NCBI RefSeq assembly: GCF_000421185.1
Contig: NZ_ATWJ01000015.1
Span: 124,001 to 188,000 of the forward strand
DNA from: Ornithinimicrobium pekingense DSM 21552
GTDB taxonomy: Bacteria; Actinomycetota; Actinomycetes; Actinomycetales; Dermatophilaceae
Direction of reading: 5' to 3'
DNA: 64,000 bases
The notes under the pieces were generated by a model. It was given only the letters and a program-made list of their open reading frames with translations, searched no databases and was not told the origin of the DNA. Positions 55,701 to 63,791 of this stretch are shown in pieces. Made by a program: the position numbers and the translations under genes. Position 1 is the stretch's first letter. Each line of letters starts with the position of its first letter.

Positions 55701-57537
55701 CGCCTTCGACCACCGGCACATCTTCCTCGACCCCGACCCCGACGCCGCACGCTCCTACGCCGAGCGCAAGCGCCTCTTCGAGCTCGCGCGCTCGAGCTGG
55801 GAGGACTACGACACGAGCCTGCTGAGCGAGGGCGGCGGGGTCTTCCCCCGCAGCGCCAAGTCGGTGCCGGTCAGCCCGCAGGTCCGTGAGCGGCTCGGCA
55901 TCGACGGGGACGCGTCCTCGATGGCGCCCAGCGAGCTGCTCAGGGCCATCCTCGGCGCGCCCGCGGACCTGCTGTGGAACGGTGGCATCGGCACCTACGT
56001 CAAGTCCTCCACCGAGACCCACGCCCAGATCGGTGACCGCGGCAACGACGCGATCCGCGTCGACGGCCGCGACCTGCGCGTGCGGGTCGTCGGCGAGGGC
56101 GGCAACCTCGGCCTGAGCCAGCTGGGCCGGATCGAGGCGGCGCTGCACGGGGTGCACGTCAACACCGACGCGATCGACAACTCCGCCGGCGTCGACAGCT
56201 CCGACCACGAGGTCAACATCAAGATCGCCCTGACGCCGCTGGTCCAGGACGGCACCATGACGCTGGAGCAGCGCAACGAGCTGCTCGAGTCCATGACCGA
56301 CGAGGTGGCCGCCAAGGTGCTGCGCCACAACTACGACCAGAACGTCCTGCTCGGCAACGCCCGGCACCAGAAGGACGTGATGGCGGCGGTGCACCAGCGC
56401 CTGGTCCGCTACCTGGGCGAGACCGCCGGACTGGACCCGGAGCTGGAGTTCCTGCCGGACCGCGAGGAGTGGGAGCGGCGCGACCGTGAGGGCCTGGGTC
56501 TGACCAGCCCGGAGTTCTCGGTCCTGGTCGCCTACTCCAAGCTCGGCCTCAAGGACGCGCTGGCCGACAGCGAGCTGCCCGACGACCCGGCCATGGTCGA
56601 CACGCTGCTGGGCTACTTCCCGGAGCCGCTGCAGGAGGTCGCCGGCCAGGCCCTGCGCGAGCACCCGCTGCGGCGTCAGATCGTCGTCAACGAGATCGCC
56701 AACGCCATGGTCAACCGCGGCGGGGTGAGCTTCGCCTACCGCGCCCAGGACGAGACCGGCGCCACGCTCGTGCAGATCGCGCGCGCCTTCCACGTGGTCC
56801 GGGCGGTGTTCGACCTGCGGTCCTTCACGGACGCGGTCGAGGCGCTGGACAACACCGTCGACACCGCGACACAGTCCGAGCTCTACCTGGAGTTCCGTCG
56901 CCTCGTCGACCGGGCGGTGCGCTGGTTCTTGTCCAACCGTTCGCTGAGCAGCGGCATGGAGGGCGAGATCGAGCGCTTCGCCGGTCCGGTGCAGTCCCTC
57001 TCCGGCCGCTTCCGCGACCTCCTGCAGGGCTCGGAGCTGGAGCGTTTCGAGGCCAACGCGCAGTGGGCCCGTGAGCGCGGGGTGCCCGACGACCTCGCCG
57101 ACGCCTACGCCGGCGCGCTCGACCGGTTCTCGCTGCTGGACATCACCGAGCTGGCCATGGAGATGGGCCGCGACGTCGAGGAGGTCGCCGCCATCTACTT
57201 CGGCGTGTCCGAGGCGTTCAAGCTCGACGTCATGCTCACCCACGTCTCGCACCTGCCGCGCACCGACCGGTGGTCCTCGCTTGCCCGCGGGGCCATGCGC
57301 GACGACATCTACGGCGTCATGCGCGGGCTGACGCGCACGGTCGCCGAGCGCACGTCGCCAGGGTCGGCCTCGGTGGAGCGGGTGCGCGACTGGATGACCG
57401 AGCACCGCGAGGCGCTGACCCGGACCAGCCAGGTGCTGCGCACGGTGGGCCAGATGGACGAGCCGGGCCTGGCGCCGCTGTCCGTCGCGCTGCGCACCCT
57501 GCGCGGGCTCGTCCGCCAGGGAGCGGCCGGCGACTGA
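52756..57537 (+). CDS. gdh: large NAD-specific glutamate dehydrogenase
   Basis: A 1593-residue enzyme of the 180-kDa NAD-GDH class, converting glutamate to 2-oxoglutarate and ammonium. The N-terminal ~650 residues contain ACT-like regulatory modules (FVQVVTDDMPFLVDSVTHEV near 55). The catalytic core starts near 770 with PRPAFEIWVYAPRVEG and contains GGLRWSDRREDFRTEVLGL, TGSKGAFVAKQLP and VVAADKGTATFSDLAN. The NAD-fold segment GVGDMSGDVFGNGML lies near 965 and NGGIGTYVKSS near 1075. ATG 52756 was chosen; the TTG at 52747 sits 3 nt after AAGGAG and is an alternative. In mycobacteria this enzyme is controlled by GarA; no GarA gene is present here. Confidence 0.95.
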   Translation: MADTLVDRFYHHAPVEVGHDPDQREAMARSMAELSSSRPADEAAVRVFNPTMARDGWTSRHTFVQVVTDDMPFLVDSVTHEVLRQGLTVHQLLHPQLVVDAGSGDIVDTDPRKVGAGQRAESWIVVETDRLSDADDLEVLRADLEGVLADVRRAVDDWGAMRQRARAIIADLELSPPSTVDPATVRPTVDFLSWADDHHFTYLGYRAYDLVEEGEEAYLRSVPGSGLGILRDSQDSPSTLSPLRPEAAATAREPRLLTVTKANTRATVHRSVPLDYIGIRRFDSQGQVVGEQRFLGLFTQSAYNEAAVRLPIVGAKVKQVLASSGYAPDSHSGKDLVSVLEGYPRDELFQAPVDYLQQTAQEVLRLLERPEARVFVRKDEFGRFVSALVFLPRDRYNTANRLRVQRLLEDTYGGTLSDYATRVGDEPLAQLHFMIRLPREGGPEHVDTDELQERLRAVTRTWTEDLTDAVTEHVQDDAEAGDLLRKFGDAFPEAYKEDFDGAAAYLDIRRLVELHGWAASTRPRLYRDAEDDPGERRMKVYRAEEISLTDVLPVFAHLGLEVTVQRPYEVDLPDGTTSYVYDFGLRAASESVWTGDEGRSEEDVAQAFEDAFTAVWGGAAESDLLNALVLTAGLDWRDVVILRTLARYVRQVGVFSLEYIEEALVANPAIARTLVELFTTRFDPELDLDDDGRAERAARQEADIEAALDQVASLDQDRILRTLVAVVRASLRTNFFQRDKDGAPKAHVSVKLLPRELPMLPEPRPAFEIWVYAPRVEGSHLRFGTVARGGLRWSDRREDFRTEVLGLVKAQMVKNAVIVPTGSKGAFVAKQLPDPAVDRDAWLKEGKAAYTTFISGMLDITDNRVEGEVVPPPQVLRRDGDDPYLVVAADKGTATFSDLANGIAQSYGFWLDDAFASGGSAGYDHKEMGITARGAWESVKRHFRELGLDTQEEDFTVVGVGDMSGDVFGNGMLLSEHIRLVAAFDHRHIFLDPDPDAARSYAERKRLFELARSSWEDYDTSLLSEGGGVFPRSAKSVPVSPQVRERLGIDGDASSMAPSELLRAILGAPADLLWNGGIGTYVKSSTETHAQIGDRGNDAIRVDGRDLRVRVVGEGGNLGLSQLGRIEAALHGVHVNTDAIDNSAGVDSSDHEVNIKIALTPLVQDGTMTLEQRNELLESMTDEVAAKVLRHNYDQNVLLGNARHQKDVMAAVHQRLVRYLGETAGLDPELEFLPDREEWERRDREGLGLTSPEFSVLVAYSKLGLKDALADSELPDDPAMVDTLLGYFPEPLQEVAGQALREHPLRRQIVVNEIANAMVNRGGVSFAYRAQDETGATLVQIARAFHVVRAVFDLRSFTDAVEALDNTVDTATQSELYLEFRRLVDRAVRWFLSNRSLSSGMEGEIERFAGPVQSLSGRFRDLLQGSELERFEANAQWARERGVPDDLADAYAGALDRFSLLDITELAMEMGRDVEEVAAIYFGVSEAFKLDVMLTHVSHLPRTDRWSSLARGAMRDDIYGVMRGLTRTVAERTSPGSASVERVRDWMTEHREALTRTSQVLRTVGQMDEPGLAPLSVALRTLRGLVRQGAAGD

Positions 57538-57555
57538 CCCTCGCCCCGACAGACC

Positions 57556-57597
57556 GGTATGCCGTCGCGCCTTCGTCCCGGGGCGCGGCGGCATACC
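57556..57597 (+). terminator. 16-bp hairpin after gdh
   Basis: The arms at 57556-57571 and 57582-57597 match with one mismatch around a 10-nt loop. Both arms end in the GGTATGCC/GGCATACC motif. It lies 19 bp after gdh. Confidence 0.7.
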
Positions 57598-57626
57598 TGC
57601 GTCCGGGCGCGCCCCGTGCGTGCGGA

Positions 57627-57632
57627 TAGAGT
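57627..57632 (+). promoter_or_regulatory. -10 box for leaderless pdtaS
   Basis: TAGAGT lies 6 nt before GTG 57639. Confidence 0.5.
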
Positions 57633-57638
57633 GCCGGG

Positions 57639-59159
57639 GTGCCGACCCTGCGTGACACCCTCTCGCGGACGACGCTGTCGCCCGCCGACGTCGACTGGCT
57701 GCACCGGCTCGTCGGCGACTGGCAGATGGTGGCCGACCTCTCCTTCGCCGACCTGACGCTGTGGATCCCCGTCGCGCTCGACGACGAGCAGGACCGGCAC
57801 CTGTCGCCGTGGCTGCTGGCCGCGCACGCCCGCCCGACCACGGGTCCGAACTTCTACCACGACGACGTCATCGGGTCCCCGCCCACGCCCGACCGGGAGA
57901 AGTGGCTCATCGACGTCCTGCAGTCCGGCAGGCCCGTGACGCCCGAGGAGATGGGCTACGTCCGCGAGCAGTACGTGCCCGTGGTGCGGCGCGGCCGGAC
58001 CATCGCGGTGCTCATCCGCCACACCGACCTGCAGAACATGCGGCAGCAGGGCGGGCTGGAGGTCAACTACCTGCAGATCAGCCAGCAGCTGTTCAGCATG
58101 ATCGCCGAGGGGGGCTTCCCGATCGACGCGGCGGCCACCGGCGTCGGGCGGGGGACCCCCCGCGTCGGCGACGGGGTCGTGCGGCTCACCGCGGACGGGC
58201 TCATCGACTACGCCAGCCCCAACGCGGTCTCCGCGCTGCGCCGGCTGGGGCACACCGACCAGGTCAACGGCGCCGACCTCTCCGAGATCGTCACGACCCG
58301 CCTGCCGCAGGGCACGATGATCGACGAGACCGTCCCGCTGGTGCTGACCGGCCGGGCGCCGTGGGGCACCGAGATCGAGACCGGCACGATCAACCTGACC
58401 CTGCGCGCCGTCCCGCTCACGCGCGGGGGCCAGCGCATCGGCGCGCTGCTGCTGCTGCGCGACGTGAGCGAGATCCGCCGCCGCGAGCGTGAGCTGCTCA
58501 GCAAGGAGGCGACGATCCGGGAGATCCACCACCGGGTCAAGAACAACCTGCAGACGGTCGCGGCACTGCTGCGGCTGCAGTCGCGGCGGCTGGACGACCC
58601 GCGGGCCAAGGAGGCGCTCGCCGAGGCGGGCCGCCGGCTGTCGACCGTGGCGCTGGTGCACGACACGCTGAGCCAGGGCTTCTCGGAGCAGGTCGACTTC
58701 GACGAGGTCGCCACCCGCATCCTGCGGGCCACGGTCGAGGTCGCCTCGACCCGCACGGTCGTGGCCACCGAGCTGCGCGGCTCCTTCGGCAAGCTGCTGG
58801 CCGAGGACGCGACGCACCTGGCGATGGTCCTGGCCGAGCTCGTCCACAACGCCGTCGAGCACGGCTTCGAGGAGCACCGGGACGGTCAGGCGGTGCCCGA
58901 GGAGGTGCCGGCGCCGCGCGTGGTGGTCGAGGCGGTGCGCGGCCGGGTGGGCCGGCAGGACGTCGTCGACGTCGCGGTCTGCGACAACGGCCAGGGTCTG
59001 CCGCCGGGAGCGGAGGGACCCGACCGTTCGGGCCTGGGTATGCAGATCGTCGAGGCGCTCATCACCGACCTGCGCGGGCGGATCGCCTGGGAGACGCGAG
59101 AGCCGCACGGGACCGTCGTGCGGTTCACCGTGCGGCTGCGGTCGTCGTCGGGGGGATGA
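57639..59159 (+). CDS. pdtaS: PdtaS-type sensor histidine kinase
   Basis: A 506-residue soluble sensor kinase. A GAF domain (about 1-150) and a PAS domain (about 175-285) precede a HisKA_2 dimerisation helix with the phospho-histidine at H297 in EIHHRVKNNLQTVAALL. The ATPase part has MVLAELVHNAVEHGF, VCDNGQGLPPG and GLGMQIVEALITDLRG. PdtaS phosphorylates PdtaR, an antiterminator with an ANTAR domain; pdtaR is not in the window. No membrane segment is seen. It is convergent with whiB1, separated by only 15 bp, and the same pair is adjacent in mycobacteria as remembered. Confidence 0.93.
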   Translation: MPTLRDTLSRTTLSPADVDWLHRLVGDWQMVADLSFADLTLWIPVALDDEQDRHLSPWLLAAHARPTTGPNFYHDDVIGSPPTPDREKWLIDVLQSGRPVTPEEMGYVREQYVPVVRRGRTIAVLIRHTDLQNMRQQGGLEVNYLQISQQLFSMIAEGGFPIDAAATGVGRGTPRVGDGVVRLTADGLIDYASPNAVSALRRLGHTDQVNGADLSEIVTTRLPQGTMIDETVPLVLTGRAPWGTEIETGTINLTLRAVPLTRGGQRIGALLLLRDVSEIRRRERELLSKEATIREIHHRVKNNLQTVAALLRLQSRRLDDPRAKEALAEAGRRLSTVALVHDTLSQGFSEQVDFDEVATRILRATVEVASTRTVVATELRGSFGKLLAEDATHLAMVLAELVHNAVEHGFEEHRDGQAVPEEVPAPRVVVEAVRGRVGRQDVVDVAVCDNGQGLPPGAEGPDRSGLGMQIVEALITDLRGRIAWETREPHGTVVRFTVRLRSSSGG

Positions 59160-59174
59160 GCCGGGGTGGTGGCC

Positions 59175-59423
59175 TCAGCCTGCGCGCCGGGCGCGCGCCT
59201 TGCGACGCTTGAGGGCGCGGCGCTCGTCCTCGGAGAGCCCGCCCCAGACGCCGGCGTCCTGGCCGGTCTCGAGCGCCCACTTCAGGCAGGTGTCGATGAC
59301 CGGACAGGTACGGCAGACGGCCTTGGCATCCTCGATCTGCTGCAGGGCGGGCCCCGTGTTGCCGATCGGGAAGAACAGCTCCGGGTCCTCGTCCAGGCAG
59401 GCTGCGCGGTCGCGCCAGTCCAT
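59175..59423 (-). CDS. whiB1: WhiB1 iron-sulfur transcription factor
   Basis: An 82-residue WhiB protein with cluster cysteines C9, C37, C40 and C46, exactly the WhiB1 spacing. The DWRDRAACLDEDPELFFPIG opening and GVWGGLSEDERRALKRRKAR ending also match WhiB1. That protein senses NO and binds the housekeeping sigma factor. ATG 59423 has AAGGAG 9 nt upstream. It has a long upstream region of over 300 bp, shared with the amidohydrolase gene. Confidence 0.95.
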   Translation of the reverse strand: MDWRDRAACLDEDPELFFPIGNTGPALQQIEDAKAVCRTCPVIDTCLKWALETGQDAGVWGGLSEDERRALKRRKARARRAG

Positions 59424-59759
59424 CAGTCGTTGCTCCTTGGGTCTACGGTCACGCGCCGGGGTAGCGTGTGTCGTGCTCGTCGGCCCCGGTCCAGGGCGCA
59501 GGGGTCTCGCCTGGACGGAAGAGGGTCGACACGTCGGTGTATCCGTCGCAGCGAGCTCACGGTGGTAGGCAAGCCGCTCACGTCTGACCGTGCCAACGCC
59601 GGGCGCGAGCACAGTGTTCCCCATCCTCGCAGAGGGTCTGGCGCGGCACAAGGGTCATGACCTGTGGGTAGGCTGGGAACGGTGAGGCATGGGTCACACC
59701 GCCACGGAGCCTAGGGTGGGCGGAGCCACCGTCCCCGACCGCTCGAGGAGCACGCACCC
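59424..59759. other. 336-bp divergent intergenic region
   Basis: This is the only gap over 300 bp, between whiB1 (minus) and the amidohydrolase (plus). GGTCATGACC (59652-59661) is a perfect palindrome. TAGGCT (59669-59674) ends 7 nt before GTG 59682, which opens a 10-codon ORF (MRHGSHRHGA) ending at 59712-59714. TAGGGT (59712-59717) is a second possible -10, about 43 nt before the amidohydrolase start. No clear whiB1 promoter boxes were found. Confidence 0.5.
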
Positions 59760-60971
59760 ATGACCCAGGCCACCACCCGCCCCACCGCTCTCGTCGGAGC
59801 CCGCGTCGTGCCCGTCGACGCCGCGCCGGTCGAGGACGGGGTCGTCATCCTGCGCGACGGCCGGATCGAGGCCGTCGGCACCCGGCAGGACGTGCCGGTG
59901 CCCGAGGACGCCGAGGTCGTCGACTGCTCCGGCGGCTGGCTCCTGCCCGGCCTCATCGACGCCCACGTCCACCTCGGCGTGTGGGAGGAGGGCGAGGGGT
60001 GGGCCGGCCAGGACACCAACGAGATGACCGACCCGGTCATGGCCGCCGCCCGCGCGATCGACGGCATCAACCCCCGGGAGCAGGGCTTCGACGACGCGCT
60101 CATGGGCGGCATCACCACCGTCAACGTCAACCCCGGCTCGGGCAACCCGATCGGCGGGCAGGCCGTGGCGCTGAAGACCTACGGCCGTGTCGTCGACGAG
60201 ATGGTCCTGCGCAACCCCTCCGGCGTGAAGGCCGCCCTGGGCGAGAACCCCAAGCGCGTCTACGGCGACCAGAAGAAGACGCCCTCCACCCGGCTGGGGG
60301 TCGCCCTGGTCCTGCGCCGGGCCTTCGCCGCGGCCCGCTCCTACCAGGCGCGCGTCGCCGGGGCCGAGGGCAAGCCGGTCGACACCGACCTGGTCAGCGA
60401 GATCCTCGTCAAGGTGCTGGAGCGGGAGATCCCCTGGCGTCAGCACTGCCACCGCGCCGACGACATCGCGACCGCGCTGCGGCTGGCCGACGAGTTCGGC
60501 TACCGGCTGGTCCTGGACCACGGCACGGAGAGCTACCTGATGGCCGACCTGCTCGCCGAGAAGGGCGTCCCCGTCCTCTACGGGCCGATGATCGTCAGCC
60601 GCTCCAAGGTCGAGGTGCGCGACCGGTCGCTGCGCGCACCCGGCATCCTCGACCGCGCCGGCGTGCAGGTCTCGATCATCACCGACCACCCGGTCGTGCC
60701 GATCGAGTACCTCATCACCCAGGTCGCGCTGGCCGTGCGCGAGGGCATGGACCGCGACGCCGCGCTGCGCAGCGTGACCCTCAACCCCGCCGCCGTGCTG
60801 GGCGTGGAGGAGCGCGTGGGTTCCATCACCGTGGGCAAGGACGCCGACGTCGTGCTGTGGTCCGGCGACCCGCTCGACCTGCAGTCGCGGGTGCTGCGCA
60901 CCTACCTCGACGGCGCCGAGGTCTACACCTGGGACCAGGAGGCGGGCGCCGGGCGCGTCGCGCCGCGCTGA
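59760..60971 (+). CDS. amidohydrolase-superfamily metal enzyme
   Basis: A 403-residue amidohydrolase. The composite N- and C-terminal beta domains flank a TIM barrel. The metal motif is DAHVHLGVW (about 67-75). Further ligands are in WRQHCHRADDIATALR (near 225), VLDHGTES (near 250) and the final aspartate in SIITDHPVVP (near 305). It resembles imidazolonepropionase/prolidase-like amidohydrolases, and the substrate is unknown. GAGGAG lies about 9 nt before ATG 59760. It follows a divergent region with two possible -10 boxes. Confidence 0.85.
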   Translation: MTQATTRPTALVGARVVPVDAAPVEDGVVILRDGRIEAVGTRQDVPVPEDAEVVDCSGGWLLPGLIDAHVHLGVWEEGEGWAGQDTNEMTDPVMAAARAIDGINPREQGFDDALMGGITTVNVNPGSGNPIGGQAVALKTYGRVVDEMVLRNPSGVKAALGENPKRVYGDQKKTPSTRLGVALVLRRAFAAARSYQARVAGAEGKPVDTDLVSEILVKVLEREIPWRQHCHRADDIATALRLADEFGYRLVLDHGTESYLMADLLAEKGVPVLYGPMIVSRSKVEVRDRSLRAPGILDRAGVQVSIITDHPVVPIEYLITQVALAVREGMDRDAALRSVTLNPAAVLGVEERVGSITVGKDADVVLWSGDPLDLQSRVLRTYLDGAEVYTWDQEAGAGRVAPR

Positions 60972-61036
60972 TCGGGCCGACAGACCCGGAGGCGGCACCC
61001 CCCGGACCGGGATTGGGAGGGTGCCCTGCCTGCCGC

Positions 61037-61042
61037 TACCCT
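61037..61042 (+). promoter_or_regulatory. -10 box upstream of the surface-glycan genes
   Basis: TACCCT would start a leader of about 72 nt. The leader contains a GC-rich hairpin (CCGGCCC pairing with GGGTCGG, near 61064-61082). An in-frame TTG at 61051 lies 8 nt after the box. Confidence 0.4.
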
Positions 61043-61122
61043 GGTGAGGTTTGACGTGTCCCCGTCCGGCCCCCCGGGTCGGCGGGCACGTCGTCCCCGA
61101 CCCCGACCCAGGACGGACCTCG

Positions 61123-63000
61123 ATGAACCCTGTCTCGCCGGCTGACCCGACCACCGCCCCCGGAGTGGTGGTGGACGCACCCGTCGAGGCCGCGACGGTC
61201 CGCGACGACCTCGTGGTGTGCTCGTTCTACACCGACGACGACTACTACCGCGGGCACGCGGACCGCCTGCGAGCGGCGCTGGACCGGCTGGGGCTGGCGC
61301 ACGAGATGGAGGAGATCCACAAGCCGGCCGGGGCCGACTGGGCCGACATGACGCGGCGCAAGATCGGCTTCCTGGCCGAGGTGTGCGAGCGCAACCCGGA
61401 CAAGAAGGTCTTCTGGATCGACGTCGACTGCTCGCTGCTGTCCCTGCCCGGCTACGTCGCCGACTTCACGGCCGACATCGTCGGGTTCCAGCGCGGCTTC
61501 TCCACCCCGCTGTCGATCGGGTACGCCAACCGGACCCGGTTCTGGGAGCCGTGCTTCTTCGGCATCGGGACCACCCCGGCCGCCCGCCGCTTCGTCGAGG
61601 ACGCCCGCCGGGCCGAGCGGGACATGAGCATCAAGGCGACCGACGACTACTTCTTCGAGGAGTCCTGGCGCAGCAACGCCGAGCGGTTGAGCTTCCAGGT
61701 GCTGCCCAGCGCCGCGGTGCTCAGCCGGGCCAACGTCGAGTCGGGTGTCGTGCCGTTCTTCTCCTTCGGCTCCAGCGGCAACGTCGAGGAGTTCAAGCAC
61801 AAGGTGGTCCAGCACAAGAGCATCGGCGGCATGGTCGCGCCCCGGCCGCCGCGGCTCGTGCGGGGTCCGCTCCGGTCGGCGCTGAGGAGCGCCAAGCGGG
61901 TGGAGCGGGCACTGCCCGACAAGGTCCGTCGCCCGGCGCGCCGGATCGCCGACCAGGTCGGTGTGACCCACCTGCTCACCCGTTCGGGCGCCGTCGGTCA
62001 GACCCGCCCGAGCGCGTCGGCGCACCGTGGCCGTCTGGTCCGACAGATGATCGCCGCCTCGCAGCGCGGCGAGGTGGAGACGGTCGGTTCGACCTTCGCG
62101 CGGCTGGAGGCCAGCGGGGTGCTGACCACGGGGGAGAGGGTGGCCAAGGCTGCCGCCGACTCCTTCGCGCACTTCGCCGGGCTCGCGCCGGAGCTCGACC
62201 CCGTCGCACTGTCGTGGTGGGCCCGCCCGTTCCCGGGCAACTTCGGTGACTGGCTCAGCCCGCTGGTGGTCAGCGAGGTCAGCGGCCGGGGCGTGCGCTA
62301 CGTCCCGCCGACCGCGCCCACGCAGACCCCCCACCTGGTCTCGATCGGCTCCATCGGCCGCTTCATCATGCCGCGGTCCATCGTCGTGGGCACCGGCATC
62401 AGCAGCGAGGACGTCGAGCTGGCGGCGAGGGCGACCTACCTGTCCGTCCGTGGCCCGGTCACCGCCCAGGTGCTGCGCGACAGCGGCGGTCCGGACGTCG
62501 AGTCCTTCGGCGACCCCGGTGCCCTGCTGTCGCGCATCCTGCCGGTCGAGCGCGGCGAGACCAACGGACGCATGCTGCTCGTGCGCCACTTCAAGCACGC
62601 CAACGTGCCGCTCGTGCTGCCGGAGGGCATGGACGAGCTCGCGGTGCAGATGTCCCACCCGGAGCACATCCGCACCTTCGTCGAGCAGCTCAACGCCTAC
62701 GACGCCGTCGTCACCAGCGCGATGCACGTCATGATCGCCTGCCACAGCTACGGCATCCCGTGCGCGCTCGTCAGCTTCGAGGGGCTGGAGGCAGCGGTGC
62801 ACGGCAGCGGCGTCAAGTACGGCGACTACAGCCGCGGCGCGGGCCTGTCGACCGTGCACGAGCCCACCGTGCTCGGCCTGGACCTGCGGCGCTACACCTT
62901 CGACGACCTGCTGTCCGTGGAGCGGATCGGCGAGGAGAAGCTGGACGAGATCGAGCAGGCCGTGCGCCTCGGCGTCACCGCCTTCCTCGAGGACGCCTGA
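61123..63000 (+). CDS. two-domain glycosyltransferase-like / polysaccharide pyruvyl transferase
   Basis: A 625-residue fusion. Residues about 25-230 look like a GT-A sugar-nucleotide transferase, with D100-V-D102 in FWIDVDCSLL as the DxD metal site and FFGIGTTPAARRFVEDARR after it. Residues about 360-610 match the polysaccharide pyruvyl transferase family: FPGNFGDWLSP, GTGISSED, TYLSVRGPVTAQVLRD, FGDPGALLSRILP and VVTSAMHVMIACHSYGIPCA. It may add a sugar and then a ketal pyruvate, or only one step may be active. ATG 61123 has GGACGGA 5 nt upstream. It heads an exopolysaccharide-like gene run. Confidence 0.78.
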   Translation: MNPVSPADPTTAPGVVVDAPVEAATVRDDLVVCSFYTDDDYYRGHADRLRAALDRLGLAHEMEEIHKPAGADWADMTRRKIGFLAEVCERNPDKKVFWIDVDCSLLSLPGYVADFTADIVGFQRGFSTPLSIGYANRTRFWEPCFFGIGTTPAARRFVEDARRAERDMSIKATDDYFFEESWRSNAERLSFQVLPSAAVLSRANVESGVVPFFSFGSSGNVEEFKHKVVQHKSIGGMVAPRPPRLVRGPLRSALRSAKRVERALPDKVRRPARRIADQVGVTHLLTRSGAVGQTRPSASAHRGRLVRQMIAASQRGEVETVGSTFARLEASGVLTTGERVAKAAADSFAHFAGLAPELDPVALSWWARPFPGNFGDWLSPLVVSEVSGRGVRYVPPTAPTQTPHLVSIGSIGRFIMPRSIVVGTGISSEDVELAARATYLSVRGPVTAQVLRDSGGPDVESFGDPGALLSRILPVERGETNGRMLLVRHFKHANVPLVLPEGMDELAVQMSHPEHIRTFVEQLNAYDAVVTSAMHVMIACHSYGIPCALVSFEGLEAAVHGSGVKYGDYSRGAGLSTVHEPTVLGLDLRRYTFDDLLSVERIGEEKLDEIEQAVRLGVTAFLEDA

Positions 63001-63011
63001 GGGACCGGCCG

Positions 63012-63791
63012 GTGCTCGGGCACCTCATGACGGCGCTGCGGCGCCTCTTCCCCTCCCGCTGGGCGCGGCTCGAGGTCGTCGGGCTCGTCCTGGTGATGGC
63101 TGCCGTGCCGATCGTGGAGATGCTGGTCATCCGGCTCTTCTCCGACCTGGTCATCCACGGGCCGCAGCAGCTGCGCGACGGCGCCGACGTGACCACCGCG
63201 GTGGCGCTCTTCCTCGCCGCCCTCGCGGTGGCGCGGCTGATGCACCATCTGGTCCGGATCGCGCGTGTCGGCGTCTTCCGGCGCCGGTTCGAGCAGCTGG
63301 AGGCCACACGGACCGCCAGTCGGCAGAGCTGGGACTGGGCCTTGGCGCTCGAGCTGTCCGGAGTGCTGGTCAGCATCGTCCAGGTGGTCGCCTTCTGCGT
63401 GCTGTTCCTGGTGCTCGACCCCCTCGTGGCGCTGGCCAACGTGGTCGTGGTCGTGGTCGTCCTCGCGGTGGTCGGCCGGTTCTACTCCGGGGAGCTGCAC
63501 CGGCAGCAGGACTACGTGACGATGGGCAGCCGCCCGGGGAGCACCCCGATCAACGACCGGGTCGGGGGGCGGATCAAGATCGCCGAGCTGGGAGCGCTCC
63601 TCGGCAGCGCCGGGATGGCGCTCGTCCTCGTCCTGGTGCTGGTGCGCACGCTGGGCGGCGAGATCGCCAGCAGCGACGCCGTGGTCTTCTTCCTCGGGCT
63701 GCGTCTGCTCTACGGGCAGGTCGGCACCTACTCCGCCGGCATCATGCGCTTTGCCCGCGCAGCGGCCCGCACCGACCTGGTGAGCGCGTGA
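63012..63791 (+). CDS. ABC-exporter-like membrane protein lacking an ATPase domain
   Basis: A 259-residue protein with six predicted membrane segments (about 20-47, 65-82, 115-135, 138-162, 200-222 and 227-250). The layout and the FFLGLRLLYGQVGTYS segment look like the membrane half of a type I ABC exporter. No Walker or signature motifs are encoded, so it would need a separate ATPase or is a scaffold. GTG 63012 has GAGGGA 7 nt upstream; ATG 63027 is the alternative. It overlaps the next gene by 4 bp (GTGA) and follows the pyruvyl-transferase gene by 11 bp. Confidence 0.7.
   Translation: MLGHLMTALRRLFPSRWARLEVVGLVLVMAAVPIVEMLVIRLFSDLVIHGPQQLRDGADVTTAVALFLAALAVARLMHHLVRIARVGVFRRRFEQLEATRTASRQSWDWALALELSGVLVSIVQVVAFCVLFLVLDPLVALANVVVVVVVLAVVGRFYSGELHRQQDYVTMGSRPGSTPINDRVGGRIKIAELGALLGSAGMALVLVLVLVRTLGGEIASSDAVVFFLGLRLLYGQVGTYSAGIMRFARAAARTDLVSA

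Noticed and set aside
52624-57594. 1656-codon open frame on the minus strand, opposite gdh
   Set aside because: Antisense shadow of a conserved enzyme; composition and lack of domains show it is not coding.
59682-59699. GTGA...TCAC arrangement resembling a CRP/GlxR site near whiB1
   Set aside because: The half-sites are spaced by 8 nt rather than 6, so it does not fit the consensus.
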